DNA from: Massilia atriviolacea
Lineage (GTDB): Bacteria > Pseudomonadota > Gammaproteobacteria > Burkholderiales > Burkholderiaceae_D
Assembly (NCBI RefSeq): GCF_003953935.1
Contig: NZ_RXLQ01000015.1
Coordinates: forward strand, 62,001-126,000
DNA length: 64,000 bases
Direction: 5' to 3'
Positions 17,525 through 26,610 of this stretch are shown one piece after another. A model generated the notes under the pieces. It did no database searches. It saw nothing but the letters and a program-made list of their open reading frames with translations, and was not told the DNA's origin. The position numbers and the translations under genes were made by a program. The number at the start of each line of letters is the position of its first letter. Within the stretch, counting starts at the first letter, position 1.

Positions 17525-17857
17525 TTATTCGGGCTGGCCGACATCGACATCGTCGCTCAGGGTAAAGTCGCCGTGCTCGCGCGCGGCCAGCAGTTCCTGC
17601 GCCTGGGCGATGTATTCTTCGGGCGCCAGCACGCGCACCCCGCCCATTGCCGGCAGCAGGAACTGGTCTGCCTGGGCGTGATTGACGTCGGCCACCACCG
17701 CCGGAATGCCGGAGGCGACCAGGAAGCTGCGCGCCAGGTACGCGTCGGTCGGCGTGAAGAATTTGGCGACGATGAACAGGTCGCGGCCCGGAATCGCTTC
17801 CGCTTCGGCCGTGGCGTCGTCCGGGAAGGACTCGGGGCCGTTCAGGGTATCTTGCAT
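17525..17857 (-). CDS. DUF2007-domain protein
   Basis: A 110-residue soluble protein. The core FIVAKFFTPTDAYLARSFLVASGIPAVVADVNHAQADQF, then GGVRVLAPEEYIAQAQELL, matches DUF2007, a small putative signal-transducing or protein-binding domain. Acidic, low-complexity ends flank it. GGAGG precedes the ATG at 17857. It abuts the lysR stop with no spacer (17524/17525, convergent). Confidence 0.85.
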   Translation of the reverse strand: MQDTLNGPESFPDDATAEAEAIPGRDLFIVAKFFTPTDAYLARSFLVASGIPAVVADVNHAQADQFLLPAMGGVRVLAPEEYIAQAQELLAAREHGDFTLSDDVDVGQPE

Positions 17858-17958
17858 GATGCCTCCGCAGGGTTAGTTGACTGTGACGATCTTACTCCTG
17901 ATCGCCGCCGCTGCCGGTTAATCCGCCCACACAAACGAAACACAAGAACGGCATCGGG

Positions 17959-19110
17959 CTAAATGACGCCCTGCTCCCCCAGGAGGGCGATCGCGGCCTC
18001 ATCCCAGCCCCAGTCCTTGAGCACGGCCGCGCTGTGCTGGCCCGGCCGGGCCGGCGCGCCGCCGAGCGCCGGCACGGTGCGCGAAAAACGCGGCGCCGGT
18101 GCCGGCTGCAGTACGCCGTCGACCTCGACGAAGGTGCCGCGCGCGGCGTTGTGCGGATGGCGCGGCGCTTCGTCCAGGTCGAGCACCGGCGCGAAGCAGG
18201 CGTCGGTCCCTTCCAGCAGCGCGCACCACTCGTCGCGCGTGCGCCGCGCAAACAGGGCCGCCAGCTTGTCGGTAAGCAGAGGCCAGCCGGCAGGGTCCAT
18301 CTGGGCGTCGAAAGCCGCATCTTCCGCGCCGGCGAGCTTGCGCAGCAGCGCGTAGAACTGCGGCTCGATCGCCCCGACCGAGACGAATTTGCCGTCGGCG
18401 CAGGCGTAGGTATCGTAGAAATGGGCGCCGCCGTCGAGCAGGTTGGCCTCGCGCCCGCCGCTCCAGCCGCCCTGCGCGCGCAAGCCGTACATCATGGCGC
18501 CGAGCAGCGCGGCGCCGTCGGTCATGGCGGCGTCGACCACCTGCCCCTTGCCGGAGCTGCGCGCTTCGAGCACGGCGCAGACCACGCCGAAGGCGAGCAT
18601 CATCCCGCCCCCGCCGAAATCGCCCACCAGATTGAGCGGCGGCGCCGGCGGCGCATCGGCGCGGCCCATCGCGTGCAGCATGCCGGTGAGGGCGATGTAG
18701 TTGATGTCGTGCCCCGCCGCCTGCGCCAGCGGGCCGCCCTGGCCCCAGCCGGTCACGCGTCCGTACACCAGCGCGGCGTTACGTGCCAGGCAGGGGTCCG
18801 GCCCGAGTCCGAGCCGCTCCATCACGCCGGGGCGAAAGCCCTCCAGCACCACATCGGCCTTTGCGATCAGGTCGAGCGCAATGGCTTGCGCGGCCGGCTG
18901 CTTGAGGTCCAGCGCCAGCGAGCGCCGTCCGCGCGCCAGCACGTCGTATTTCGTGCCCAGCATGGGAAACGGCGTGGCCGCGCCGGGCGCCGTCTTGCGC
19001 TCGATGCGGATCACTTCCGCGCCCATGTCGGCCAACATCATGGCGCAAAACGGACAGGGTCCGAGGCCGGCCATTTCGATCACCTTGATTCCTGCCAGCG
19101 GTCCTGCCAT
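17959..19110 (-). CDS. CaiB/BaiF-family, alpha-methylacyl-CoA racemase-like
   Basis: A 383-residue class III CoA-transferase-fold protein. The segment [28 protein letters not shown] with His134 and [11 protein letters not shown] with Asp164 correspond to the acid-base pair of alpha-methylacyl-CoA racemases, so epimerisation of 2-methyl acyl-CoAs is more likely than CoA transfer. It starts 9 bases after the acyl-CoA dehydrogenase stop with AGGAG in front. It is the last gene of a thiolase-dehydrogenase-racemase operon probably devoted to branched-chain or sterol side-chain acyl-CoA breakdown. Confidence 0.9.
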   Translation of the reverse strand: MAGPLAGIKVIEMAGLGPCPFCAMMLADMGAEVIRIERKTAPGAATPFPMLGTKYDVLARGRRSLALDLKQPAAQAIALDLIAKADVVLEGFRPGVMERLGLGPDPCLARNAALVYGRVTGWGQGGPLAQAAGHDINYIALTGMLHAMGRADAPPAPPLNLVGDFGGGGMMLAFGVVCAVLEARSSGKGQVVDAAMTDGAALLGAMMYGLRAQGGWSGGREANLLDGGAHFYDTYACADGKFVSVGAIEPQFYALLRKLAGAEDAAFDAQMDPAGWPLLTDKLAALFARRTRDEWCALLEGTDACFAPVLDLDEAPRHPHNAARGTFVEVDGVLQPAPAPRFSRTVPALGGAPARPGQHSAAVLKDWGWDEAAIALLGEQGVI

Positions 19111-19119
19111 GCGCTTCTC

Positions 19120-20277
19120 CTAAAGTGAACGGGCGACGATTTCCTTCATGATCTCATTGGCGCCGCCGTAGATGCGCTGCACGCGCGCGTCCACGTACAT
19201 CTGGGCGATCGGGTATTCGAGCATGTAGCCGTAGCCGCCGAACAGCTGCACGCACTGGTCGACGGCCTTGCATTGCAGGTCCGAGATCCAGTACTTGGCC
19301 ATCGAGGCGCGCACCGTGTCCATGCGGCCGGCAATGGTGTCTTCGATGCAGCGGTCGATGAAGATACGCGCCACGGTGGCTTCGGTCTTGACCTCGGCCA
19401 GCACGAAGCGCGTGTTCTGCATCTCGATCAGGGCCTGGCCGAAGGCGCGCCGCTCGCGCGTGTAGTCGACCGTCAGGCGCAGTGCGCGTTCGATCGCGGC
19501 CACGCCGGCCACGCCGAGGATGGTGCGCTCGTAGGGCAGCTCGGTCATCAGCTGGGCGAAGCCCTGCCCTTCCACGCCGCCGAGCACGTTATCGAGCGCC
19601 ACATGGGCGTCGTCGAAGAACAGTTCGCAGGTGTCCTGTCCCTTTTGCCCGACCTTCTCCAGGATGCGGCCGACCCGGAATCCCGGATTGTCCTTCGTCT
19701 CGAGCAGCAGCAGGGAGACGCCCCTGGCGCCCGCCTCAAGATCGGTCTTGACCACGACCAGCACCAGGTCGGCCAGGTAGCCGTTGGAGATGAAGGTCTT
19801 GGAGCCATTGACCTTGTAGCCGTCGGCCGTCCTGACGGCGCTGGTGCGGATGCCTTTGAGGTCGGAGCCGGCGCCGGGTTCCGACATGGCGATCGCCGCC
19901 ACCATCTCGCCGCTGGCCAGCTTGGGCAGGTACTTGCGCTTTTGCGCTTCGGTGCCCTGGTTCAGCAGGTAATGGGCGACGATGGCATGCACGTGGATGC
20001 CGAAGGCCATGTCGCCCGCGTAGCCCAGTTCCTCGAAGACGATGGCCTGGTGCGCGAAGCTGCCGTCCGATCCGCCGTATTGTTCGGGAATGTCGGCGCA
20101 CAGGATGCCCATGGCGCCGCCCTTGTGCCACAGGGCGCGGTCGACGTGCTGCTGCTCGCGCCAGCGCTGCTGGTGCGGCGCGACCTCGCTGGCCACGAAG
20201 CGGCGCACGGCGTCGCGAAAGCCCTCCAGTTCTTGTGTCATCCAGGTCGAGGTGCCGCAAACGTTCATCTCCATCAT
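19120..20277 (-). CDS. Acyl-CoA dehydrogenase
   Basis: A 385-residue FAD enzyme that introduces the alpha-beta double bond into acyl-CoAs. Family signatures are AIAMSEPGAGSDL (about residues 131-143), YKVNGSKTFISNG, the C-terminal QLFGGYGYMLEYPIAQMYVDAR and RIYGGANEIMKEIVARSL. The start at 20277 overlaps the thiolase stop as ATGA; nearby in-frame ATGs at 20274 and 20268 are alternatives. The middle gene of the three-gene operon. The electron-transfer partner genes (etfAB) are not in the window. Confidence 0.93.
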   Translation of the reverse strand: MMEMNVCGTSTWMTQELEGFRDAVRRFVASEVAPHQQRWREQQHVDRALWHKGGAMGILCADIPEQYGGSDGSFAHQAIVFEELGYAGDMAFGIHVHAIVAHYLLNQGTEAQKRKYLPKLASGEMVAAIAMSEPGAGSDLKGIRTSAVRTADGYKVNGSKTFISNGYLADLVLVVVKTDLEAGARGVSLLLLETKDNPGFRVGRILEKVGQKGQDTCELFFDDAHVALDNVLGGVEGQGFAQLMTELPYERTILGVAGVAAIERALRLTVDYTRERRAFGQALIEMQNTRFVLAEVKTEATVARIFIDRCIEDTIAGRMDTVRASMAKYWISDLQCKAVDQCVQLFGGYGYMLEYPIAQMYVDARVQRIYGGANEIMKEIVARSL

Positions 20278-21458
20278 GCGGCCCGGTACATGGTGACCAC
20301 GCAGGCGCCGCCCAGGCCCAGGTTGTGCTGCAGGGCGACGCGCGCGCCGCCCACCTGGCGCGCGCCGGCGCTGCCGCGCAGCTGGTGGGTCAGTTCGTAG
20401 CACTGGGCCAGGCCGGTCGCGCCCAGCGGGTGCCCTTTCGAAAGCAGGCCGCCGGACGGATTGGTGACGACCTTGCCGCCGTAGGTGTTGTCGCCGTCGC
20501 TGATGAATTTGTCGGCGCCGCCCTCGGGGCACAGGCCCAGCGCCTCGTAGGTGATCAGCTCATTGTGGGCGAAGCAGTCGTGCAGCTCGACGACATCGAG
20601 TTCGTCGGGGCCGATGCCGGCCTGCGCGTACACCTTGGCGGCGGCGGCGCGGCTCATGTCGTAGCCGACCAGGCGCATCATGTCGCCCGAGTCGAAGGTG
20701 CCGGGGCGGTCGGTGGTCATGGCTTGCGCGGCGATGTACACGTCGGCCTTGAGGCCATGCTTTTTCGCGAAGCCTTCGGACACCAGCACCGCGGCCGCCG
20801 CGCCGCAGGTGGGCGGGCAGGCCATCAGGCGCGTCATCACGCCCGGCCAGATCACCGGCGCGTCCAGCACGTCCTGGGTGCTGACCTCCTTGCGGAACAG
20901 CGCCAGCGGATTGTTCACCGCGTGGCGGCTGGCCTTGGCGCGGATTCTGGCAAAGGCGTCGAGCGGGGTGCCGTACTTCTTCATGTGGGCCAGGCCGGCG
21001 CCGCCGAAGTAGCGCAGCGCCAGCGGAATGTCCGGCATGCCGACCAGTTCATCGGTCACCGCGTCGAACGGCTCGAACGGGCTGGGACGGTCGGCGAACA
21101 CGGAGCCTAGCGCGCCCGGGCTCATTTGCTCGAAGCCGAGCACCAGCACGCAGTCGGCGGCGCCGCTGGCCACGGCCTGGCGCGCCAGGAACAGGGCGGT
21201 CGATCCGGTCGAGCAGTTGTTGTTGACGTTGACGATCGGGATGCCGCTCATGCCGACCTGGTACAGCGCCTTCTGGCCGCTGGTCGAGTCGCCGTATACA
21301 TAGCCGGCGTAAGCCTGCTCGATGTCGTCATAGGCGACGCCCGCATCCTCCAGCGCCTGGCGCACGGCGAGGGCACCCATCTGGTCGTACGGCGCGCTGG
21401 CGCCCGGCTTGGCGAAGGGGATCATCCCCACGCCCGTGACAAAAACGTTGCGGCTCAT
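20274..21458 (-). CDS. SCP2-type thiolase / lipid-transfer-like protein
   Basis: A 394-residue thiolase-superfamily protein of the SCP-x/non-specific lipid-transfer type. The nucleophile Cys is in VNNNCSTGSTALF; His residues are in ELHDCFAHNE and LLSKGHPLGATGLAQ. Such proteins cleave 3-ketoacyl-CoAs with branched or steroid side chains or share only the fold. AGGAGA precedes the ATG at 21458. First gene of the operon, transcribed away from a TetR regulator with two palindromes between. Confidence 0.92.
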   Translation of the reverse strand: MSRNVFVTGVGMIPFAKPGASAPYDQMGALAVRQALEDAGVAYDDIEQAYAGYVYGDSTSGQKALYQVGMSGIPIVNVNNNCSTGSTALFLARQAVASGAADCVLVLGFEQMSPGALGSVFADRPSPFEPFDAVTDELVGMPDIPLALRYFGGAGLAHMKKYGTPLDAFARIRAKASRHAVNNPLALFRKEVSTQDVLDAPVIWPGVMTRLMACPPTCGAAAAVLVSEGFAKKHGLKADVYIAAQAMTTDRPGTFDSGDMMRLVGYDMSRAAAAKVYAQAGIGPDELDVVELHDCFAHNELITYEALGLCPEGGADKFISDGDNTYGGKVVTNPSGGLLSKGHPLGATGLAQCYELTHQLRGSAGARQVGGARVALQHNLGLGGACVVTMYRAA

Positions 21459-21482
21459 GCGCGTCTCCTGGAGTTTTTATAA

Positions 21483-21502
21483 ACTAGGTCGCTCGACCTA
21501 GT
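21483..21502. promoter_or_regulatory. Palindromic operator 1 (TetR-type)
   Basis: actaggtcgctcgacctagt has 9-base perfect inverted arms around a two-base centre. It lies 24 bases upstream of the thiolase start and shares the aggtc/gacct half-sites with the second site at 21514. Confidence 0.75.
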
Positions 21503-21513
21503 GCGCCGATTAT

Positions 21514-21527
21514 AGGTCAGCCGACCT
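21514..21527. promoter_or_regulatory. Palindromic operator 2 (TetR-type)
   Basis: aggtcagccgacct repeats the aggtc/gacct half-sites of the first operator with a different spacing. It is 32 bases before the tetR ATG, so autoregulation plus control of the divergent operon is likely. Confidence 0.6.
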
Positions 21528-21559
21528 GCTTTGCATAGCGCCATGCGATAATCGCGCCC

Positions 21560-22195
21560 ATGTCCCCTACCCTCGCCAGCGCCCTCAGACACAAAGCCTC
21601 CGTCACCACCGAAAAAGGGCTGGGGCGGGCCCACGACATCCTGCGCGCGGCGCGCACCCTGCTGGCGGCCGAGGGCTATGCCGGGCTGTCGATGCGGCGC
21701 GTGGCGGCGGACATCGGCATCAGCCTGTCGAACGTGCAGCACTACTACCAGAGCAAGGATGCGCTGCTCGAAGCGCTGCTGCTCTACACGATGGACCTGT
21801 TCCAGGCCAAGATGGATTCGATTTCGGCGGCCATGGCGGGCGCCCCGCGCCTGGACCAGTTTCTGTCGACCTGCGACATGTTTTTGGAGGAGATCACCGA
21901 TCCGGTGACGCACGCGATCTTTTTCGAGATCTGGGCGCTGGCCTCGCGCAACGCCTTTGCCTCGAACCTGATGGATACCATGATGGCGCGCGAGCGCAAG
22001 GCCATCTTCAAGCTCATTCGCGGCCTCAATCCCGCCATCGGCGACGACGAATACCGCCAGCGCGCGATCCTGATGGTGGCCCAGATCGAGGGCCTGATGC
22101 TGTTCCGGCTCGATAAGACCGGGCGCCGCGCCGAATTCCTGGCCGTGCGCGCCTCGGTGCGCAAGGCGCTGCTGGCGCTGGCCACCGAAGCGTAG
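21560..22195 (+). CDS. TetR-family transcriptional regulator
   Basis: A 211-residue regulator with an N-terminal HTH (about residues 25-70; GYAGLSMRRVAADIGISLSNVQHYYQSKDALLEALL) and a helical ligand-binding half. No clear Shine-Dalgarno precedes the ATG at 21560. The arrangement, divergent from a thiolase/dehydrogenase/racemase operon across two palindromes with the same half-site, suggests a repressor released by an acyl-CoA or lipid, as in KstR- or FadR-type TetR proteins. Confidence 0.92.
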   Translation: MSPTLASALRHKASVTTEKGLGRAHDILRAARTLLAAEGYAGLSMRRVAADIGISLSNVQHYYQSKDALLEALLLYTMDLFQAKMDSISAAMAGAPRLDQFLSTCDMFLEEITDPVTHAIFFEIWALASRNAFASNLMDTMMARERKAIFKLIRGLNPAIGDDEYRQRAILMVAQIEGLMLFRLDKTGRRAEFLAVRASVRKALLALATEA

Positions 22196-22258
22196 GCGTC
22201 TTTACAACGTCATGTCAACTATACTGGGGGCTCCGCCCATCACGAGGAGAGCGTCCGT

Positions 22259-23980
22259 ATGCACCACAACATCACCCTGATCACCACCATCGCCGCCGCA
22301 TTGGGCTTCGGGCTCATATTCGGCATGATCGCCGTGCGCTTCAAATTGCCGGCGCTGGTCGGCTACCTGGCCGCCGGGATCGTGATCGGTCCGGCCACGC
22401 CGGGCTTCGTGGCCGATGTGGCGCTGGCCGGGCAACTGGCCGAAATCGGGGTCATGCTGCTGATGTTCGGGGTCGGCCTGCACTTTTCGCTGGACGACCT
22501 GATGGAAGTGCGCGGCATCGCCGTGCCGGGCGCGGTGCTGCAGATCGGCGCGGCCACCGGCATGGGCATCGGCATGGCCTACTTCTGGGGCTGGAGCCTG
22601 GGCGCCGGCCTGGTATTCGGCCTGGCGCTGTCGGTGGCGAGCACGGTGGTGCTGCTGCGGGCCCTGGAAGACCTGGGCATCCTCGATTCGATCAACGGCC
22701 GCATCGCGGTCGGCTGGCTGGTGGTCGAGGACCTGGTCACGGTGCTGATGCTGGTGATGCTGCCGGCGCTGGCCGGTGCGCTGGGCGGCACCGGTCCTGA
22801 CGGCGCCGCCGCCGGCGCCGACGCGAATATCTGGAAGACGCTCGGCATCACCCTGGGCCAGGTGGCCGCCTTCATCGTGTTCATGCTGGTGGTCGGGCGC
22901 AAGCTGTTCCCGTGGTTCCTGTGGCGCGTGGCCAAGACCGGCTCGCGCGAACTGTTTACGCTGGCCGTCGTCGCCACCGCGGTGGGCATCGCCTACGGCT
23001 CGTCGGAACTGTTCGGCGTGTCCTTCGCGCTGGGCGCCTTCTTCGCCGGGATGGTGCTGCGCGAGTCGCCCCTGAGCCACCGCGCGGCCGAGGAATCGCT
23101 GCCGCTGCGCGATGCGTTTTCGGTCCTGTTCTTCGTCTCGGTGGGCATGCTGGCCGATCCGATGGTGCTGGTCGACAGCCCGCTGCGCGTGCTGGCGGTG
23201 GTCGCCGTGGTCATGTTCGGCAAGTCGATCGTCGCCTTTGCGCTGGTGATGGTGCTGCGCTATCCGCTCAATACGGCGCTGACGGTGTCGGCCAGCCTGG
23301 CGCAGATCGGCGAGTTTTCCTTCATCCTGGCGGCGCTCGGCATGTCGCTCGGCCTGCTGCCGAAAGAAGGCCAGAGCCTGATCCTGGCCGGGGCGATCAT
23401 CTCGATCGCGCTCAATCCGCTGCTGTTCAAGTTGATCGAACCGCTGCAGCGCGCACTGCGCGAAAAATCGGACGCGGCGCGCAAGGTGGAGCGCTCGACC
23501 GATCCGCTGGCCGAGCTGCCCATGTCGGTGCCGCAGGAACGCCTGAGCGGCCAGGTGGTGCTGGTCGGCTACGGGCGGGTCGGACGGATGATCGCCGATT
23601 CGCTCATGGCGCAGGGCGTGCATATCGTGGTGGCGGAGCAGAACCGCGAGCTGGTCGACCAGCTGCGCCGCCGCGATATCGCGGCGGTGGTGGGCAATGC
23701 GGCCGAACCGGCGGTGCTGATCCAGGCGCACATCGCGCGCGCGGCATTGCTGGTGATTGCGACGCCCGACACCTTCCATGTGCGCGCCATGATCGAGACG
23801 GCGCGCGCGCTCAATCCGGCGATCCGGACGCTGGTGCGCACGCATAACGAGGAAGAGGCGGAACTGCTGCGCAAGGAGACCGGCTGCCAGGTATTCGTCG
23901 GCGAGAGGGAGCTGGCGCGCAGCATGGCGGAGCGAATCAGCGTGGACCTGGCGGGGGTGAAGCCGGCGAGCGGGCACTAG
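22259..23980 (+). CDS. ybaL: YbaL/KefB-type cation:proton antiporter with TrkA-N domain
   Basis: A 573-residue CPA2-family membrane protein. Residues about 1-395 hold some 11-13 hydrophobic segments, beginning MHHNITLITTIAAALGFGLIF, with LMFGVGLHFSLDDL and VASTVVLLRALE as in YbaL. A cytosolic TrkA-N/RCK domain follows from about residue 427 (VVLVGYGRVGRMIADSL, then VVGNAAEPAVL). The protein probably exports K+ in exchange for H+; direct evidence is family resemblance only. GAGGAG stands before the ATG. It is monocistronic, between tetR and a palindromic repeat. Confidence 0.92.
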   Translation: MHHNITLITTIAAALGFGLIFGMIAVRFKLPALVGYLAAGIVIGPATPGFVADVALAGQLAEIGVMLLMFGVGLHFSLDDLMEVRGIAVPGAVLQIGAATGMGIGMAYFWGWSLGAGLVFGLALSVASTVVLLRALEDLGILDSINGRIAVGWLVVEDLVTVLMLVMLPALAGALGGTGPDGAAAGADANIWKTLGITLGQVAAFIVFMLVVGRKLFPWFLWRVAKTGSRELFTLAVVATAVGIAYGSSELFGVSFALGAFFAGMVLRESPLSHRAAEESLPLRDAFSVLFFVSVGMLADPMVLVDSPLRVLAVVAVVMFGKSIVAFALVMVLRYPLNTALTVSASLAQIGEFSFILAALGMSLGLLPKEGQSLILAGAIISIALNPLLFKLIEPLQRALREKSDAARKVERSTDPLAELPMSVPQERLSGQVVLVGYGRVGRMIADSLMAQGVHIVVAEQNRELVDQLRRRDIAAVVGNAAEPAVLIQAHIARAALLVIATPDTFHVRAMIETARALNPAIRTLVRTHNEEEAELLRKETGCQVFVGERELARSMAERISVDLAGVKPASGH

Positions 23981-23990
23981 CCGCTACCCC

Positions 23991-24018
23991 CGTCCTTCCC
24001 GCGAGGCGGGAACGACGG
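23991..24018. repeat. Dispersed palindrome, copy 1
   Basis: cgtccttcccgc followed by gcgggaacgacg forms an imperfect inverted repeat 10 bases after ybaL. A second copy of the same element is at 62878-62906. It may act as a bidirectional transcription stop between the convergent genes here. Confidence 0.65.
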
Positions 24019-24056
24019 TTCTTAGTCTAACAATACCAAGATACTGGCGTTGGCCC

Positions 24057-26018
24057 CTAAACCGCCGCCTCGCTACACAGCTTCAGGTTACCCAGGCGCT
24101 GCCCGGCCACATGGAACGCCAGCAGGTCGCGGCGCTCTTCCAGCAGCGCGAACACGGCATCCTTCGACAGCACGTACTGGTCGAGCAAGGTATCCTTGAG
24201 CGACTCGATCACGGCCTTGTAATCGCGGATCGCGCCCAGGGTGTAGCTGTAGAGCTCATCGGACTTCTCTTCCACCTGGCGGATCGTGTGCTCGCCGCTG
24301 CCTTCGTTCTTCAACTGCGTGTAGTCGATCTTCGAACGCGAATACATCGACAGGCGGTTGACCATCAGGTTGAGCATCTTGGTGGCCTTCTCGATGTCGT
24401 TCTGGCTGCCCACCGATATTCCGCGCGCCCCATAAAACAGCTCCTCGGCCGCCACGCCGCCGTACAGCTGGATCACGTCCTGCTCCAGTTCTTCCAGCGT
24501 GCGCAGCGAGACGTCGTCGCCCGACTGCAGCACATAGCCCAGCGCCCCCAGCTTGGAGACCGACTCGGTACTGATCTTGAGCAGGTGCGATTTTTCCTTG
24601 ACCTCGGCCAGGGTCATGCCCTGGCGCAGATACGGATCGATCTGCATGAAGAAGTGCCCCAGCTCGTGCAGGGCCACGCGTTCGCGCTGCTTGTGCTTTT
24701 CGGCCGTGGTGGCGCGGTCGGTCAGGCCCAGGGTGGCGCGCTCGAAGGCGCGGAACATCAGGTCGGTGTTGATGATCGCCTTTTCCTGGATCGAGATCAT
24801 GCTGGCGCGTTCGACCACGGTTTCCAGCAGCGCGGGACTGAGGTTGGCCGTCATTTCGGCGACCTGGCCCAGATCGAGGTCGTTCCAGTCGACCAGGCCA
24901 TCCTTCTTGCGGCCCAGGAAGCTCTTGAGCAGCTGGCCGCGCTCGCCCTTGTTCGGCAGGCGGAAGTTGATCTTGACCGAGAAGCGGCGCAGCATCGCTT
25001 CATCCATCTCGACCGAGGCGTCGTCGAAGTTCGAGGCCACCACCCAGATCACGCCGGCGCCCTTGTCGCTCTTGACGCCGTCGAGCAGGCCGAGCAGCGT
25101 GTTGGCGGTGTCGTCTTCCCACTTCTTTTCGCCGCGGCCGCGCGGCATGAACAGGGTCTGCGCTTCGTCCAGGAAGATGATGCAGCTGCCGCGCGCGCAG
25201 GCCTTGCGGTACAGCGCATTGAGCGCCTTGGAGCCGCCGCCCACGTAGCCCGATTCGAGGGCCGAGCCGGATGCCTGGATCAGCGGCACATTGAGTTTCT
25301 TGGCCAGGTAGCCGACCAGCTTGGTCTTGCCGGTGCCGGCGGGGCCGGTCAGCATCACGTTGAACGGCTTGTCGATGTTGTGCGACTTGTATTCGCTGCG
25401 GTTGCGGATCATGTCTTCCAGGTGCAGCACTTCCTGCTTGATGTCGTCCATGCCGATCAGGTCATCCATGCTGCCTTTGAGCTTGTCCGGCGTGATGACG
25501 GCGGCGCTCATGCCCATGCCGGGAATGCCGAACTTGATCGCGTAGACGATCAGCAGGATCAGGAAGATATCGAGGGCGTGGCGCTTGAGGAAGGCGAGCG
25601 CCTCGGCGCTGGCGGCGCTCTGGCCTTCGTCGAGCAGCACCGCCTTGTGCGAGGCCAGGTAGTCTTCCTTGGCGATCGAATACGGAATCGCGTTCTTGAG
25701 CAGGACTTCGCGCTCCAGGCTCAGGTGCGAGGTGCTGGGCACCTTGATCACGTGCAGCTCGGGAGCGTTCTTGAATTTGAAGATGTAGCGCGGCGACTCC
25801 GACAGCGGCTTGGCCACCATCAGGTATTCCAGCTTGTCCTTCTGCGAGGCCAGCGCGGTGATGCGCGAAATGTCCTGCGAATGGACCAGCGGGCTGCTGT
25901 CCTGCTCCACATCGGCGTTATAGATGGCCAAACCGACGAGCAGGGCGAGCAGGAGTCCGGCGCCGATGCGCACGTAGACATTCTTGAGGGCGAGCTGGAG
26001 CTTGGCAAGATTGGGCAT
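24057..26018 (-). CDS. Divergent FtsH-like membrane AAA+ metalloprotease
   Basis: A 653-residue protein with the FtsH plan: a first membrane helix at about 18-34, an external domain of about 115 residues, a second helix at about 150-166, an AAA+ module and an M41-type protease domain. Walker A is GPAGTGKT (225-232), Walker B is FLDE (Asp284-Glu285), the pore loop is GYVGGGS, and the zinc motif HELGH is at 451-455 with NDIEKAT supplying the third-ligand Asp. The second-region sequence is AMLRRFSVKINF, unlike the RPGRFDR of housekeeping FtsH. It therefore looks like a specialised paralogue that probably degrades membrane or misfolded proteins. The gene has no operon partner. Confidence 0.88.
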   Translation of the reverse strand: MPNLAKLQLALKNVYVRIGAGLLLALLVGLAIYNADVEQDSSPLVHSQDISRITALASQKDKLEYLMVAKPLSESPRYIFKFKNAPELHVIKVPSTSHLSLEREVLLKNAIPYSIAKEDYLASHKAVLLDEGQSAASAEALAFLKRHALDIFLILLIVYAIKFGIPGMGMSAAVITPDKLKGSMDDLIGMDDIKQEVLHLEDMIRNRSEYKSHNIDKPFNVMLTGPAGTGKTKLVGYLAKKLNVPLIQASGSALESGYVGGGSKALNALYRKACARGSCIIFLDEAQTLFMPRGRGEKKWEDDTANTLLGLLDGVKSDKGAGVIWVVASNFDDASVEMDEAMLRRFSVKINFRLPNKGERGQLLKSFLGRKKDGLVDWNDLDLGQVAEMTANLSPALLETVVERASMISIQEKAIINTDLMFRAFERATLGLTDRATTAEKHKQRERVALHELGHFFMQIDPYLRQGMTLAEVKEKSHLLKISTESVSKLGALGYVLQSGDDVSLRTLEELEQDVIQLYGGVAAEELFYGARGISVGSQNDIEKATKMLNLMVNRLSMYSRSKIDYTQLKNEGSGEHTIRQVEEKSDELYSYTLGAIRDYKAVIESLKDTLLDQYVLSKDAVFALLEERRDLLAFHVAGQRLGNLKLCSEAAV

Positions 26019-26472
26019 GTGTTTACTCTATGAATGGTGGCTGCGGACGGAATTTCTATGCAAACATCGTTCCTCTGCCGCGCGATGGTGGGGAGCGGCA
26101 GTGACAGCGACGTTCGATATCCGACCAGGATAATTTCCGCAAACCAAGTGGCCAGTCGATGTCGCTTGACGGTACATCCATCTGCCGGGCAATGTGGCCC
26201 ATGCATGCTCCTTTGCCATCAGTTTGATGCCTGAGGGCAATAGGATTAGGGAGACTATACCGCCAAAAAAAAGCCAGGTATACCTTGATCTGCTGAAAAA
26301 ATTTTGCGACGCAACACCTCTGATCAAGTCGACAATGCGTCTTGGGATGGGCCTGACAAAGCGCAAGGTCCGCTTGTGCAATGTAGGTACGTTCGTAACA
26401 TTTCGTATCAGCCCTTGATGGTAATTCGCGATCATTAGATGATCCTTAAAACCCACGAATGGAAAGTTTGAC
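26019..26472. other. AT-richer intergenic stretch upstream of the FtsH-like gene
   Basis: About 450 bases of clearly lower GC than the flanks, carrying the minus-strand promoter region of the FtsH-like gene. A 148-codon minus-strand frame (26028-26474) is present, but its composition looks non-coding and it was not accepted. No tRNA, hairpin with T run or repeat was seen. Confidence 0.5.
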
Positions 26473-26610
26473 ATGCGTCGATTCTTCGCCTACCTGGCCA
26501 GCCTGTTCGGCTCCCGCCCCGCCGCCGCCGAAGATCCCCTGACAGGCGCGGTCGACCTGTCCGATACCGCGTATTGCCATGGCTTGCTGTCGCGCGACAG
26601 CGAGGCGTAA
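26473..26610 (+). CDS. Possible 45-residue small protein
   Basis: A short frame starting MRRFFAYLASLFGSRPAAAEDP and ending LLSRDSEA. The frame is GC-rich at third positions in contrast to the AT-rich DNA on both sides, and GGAAAG stands 7 bases before the ATG; these are the only supports. The N-terminus is basic, then hydrophobic and short. No family is recognised and no partner is evident. It could be spurious. Confidence 0.4.
   Translation: MRRFFAYLASLFGSRPAAAEDPLTGAVDLSDTAYCHGLLSRDSEA

Noticed and set aside
22202-23977. 591-codon minus-strand frame opposite ybaL
   Set aside because: A mirror frame of a high-GC gene with biased His/Gln/Arg content; the plus strand is a well-formed antiporter.
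24111-26033. 640-codon plus-strand frame opposite the FtsH-like gene
   Set aside because: Composition is that of an antisense shadow; the minus strand has Walker A, Walker B and HELGH motifs in order.
26028-26474. 148-codon minus-strand frame ending 9 bases before the FtsH-like gene
   Set aside because: Its position would suit an operon partner and it has one hydrophobic stretch, but residue composition is irregular, it lacks a ribosome site and no family is recognised; the DNA looks intergenic.
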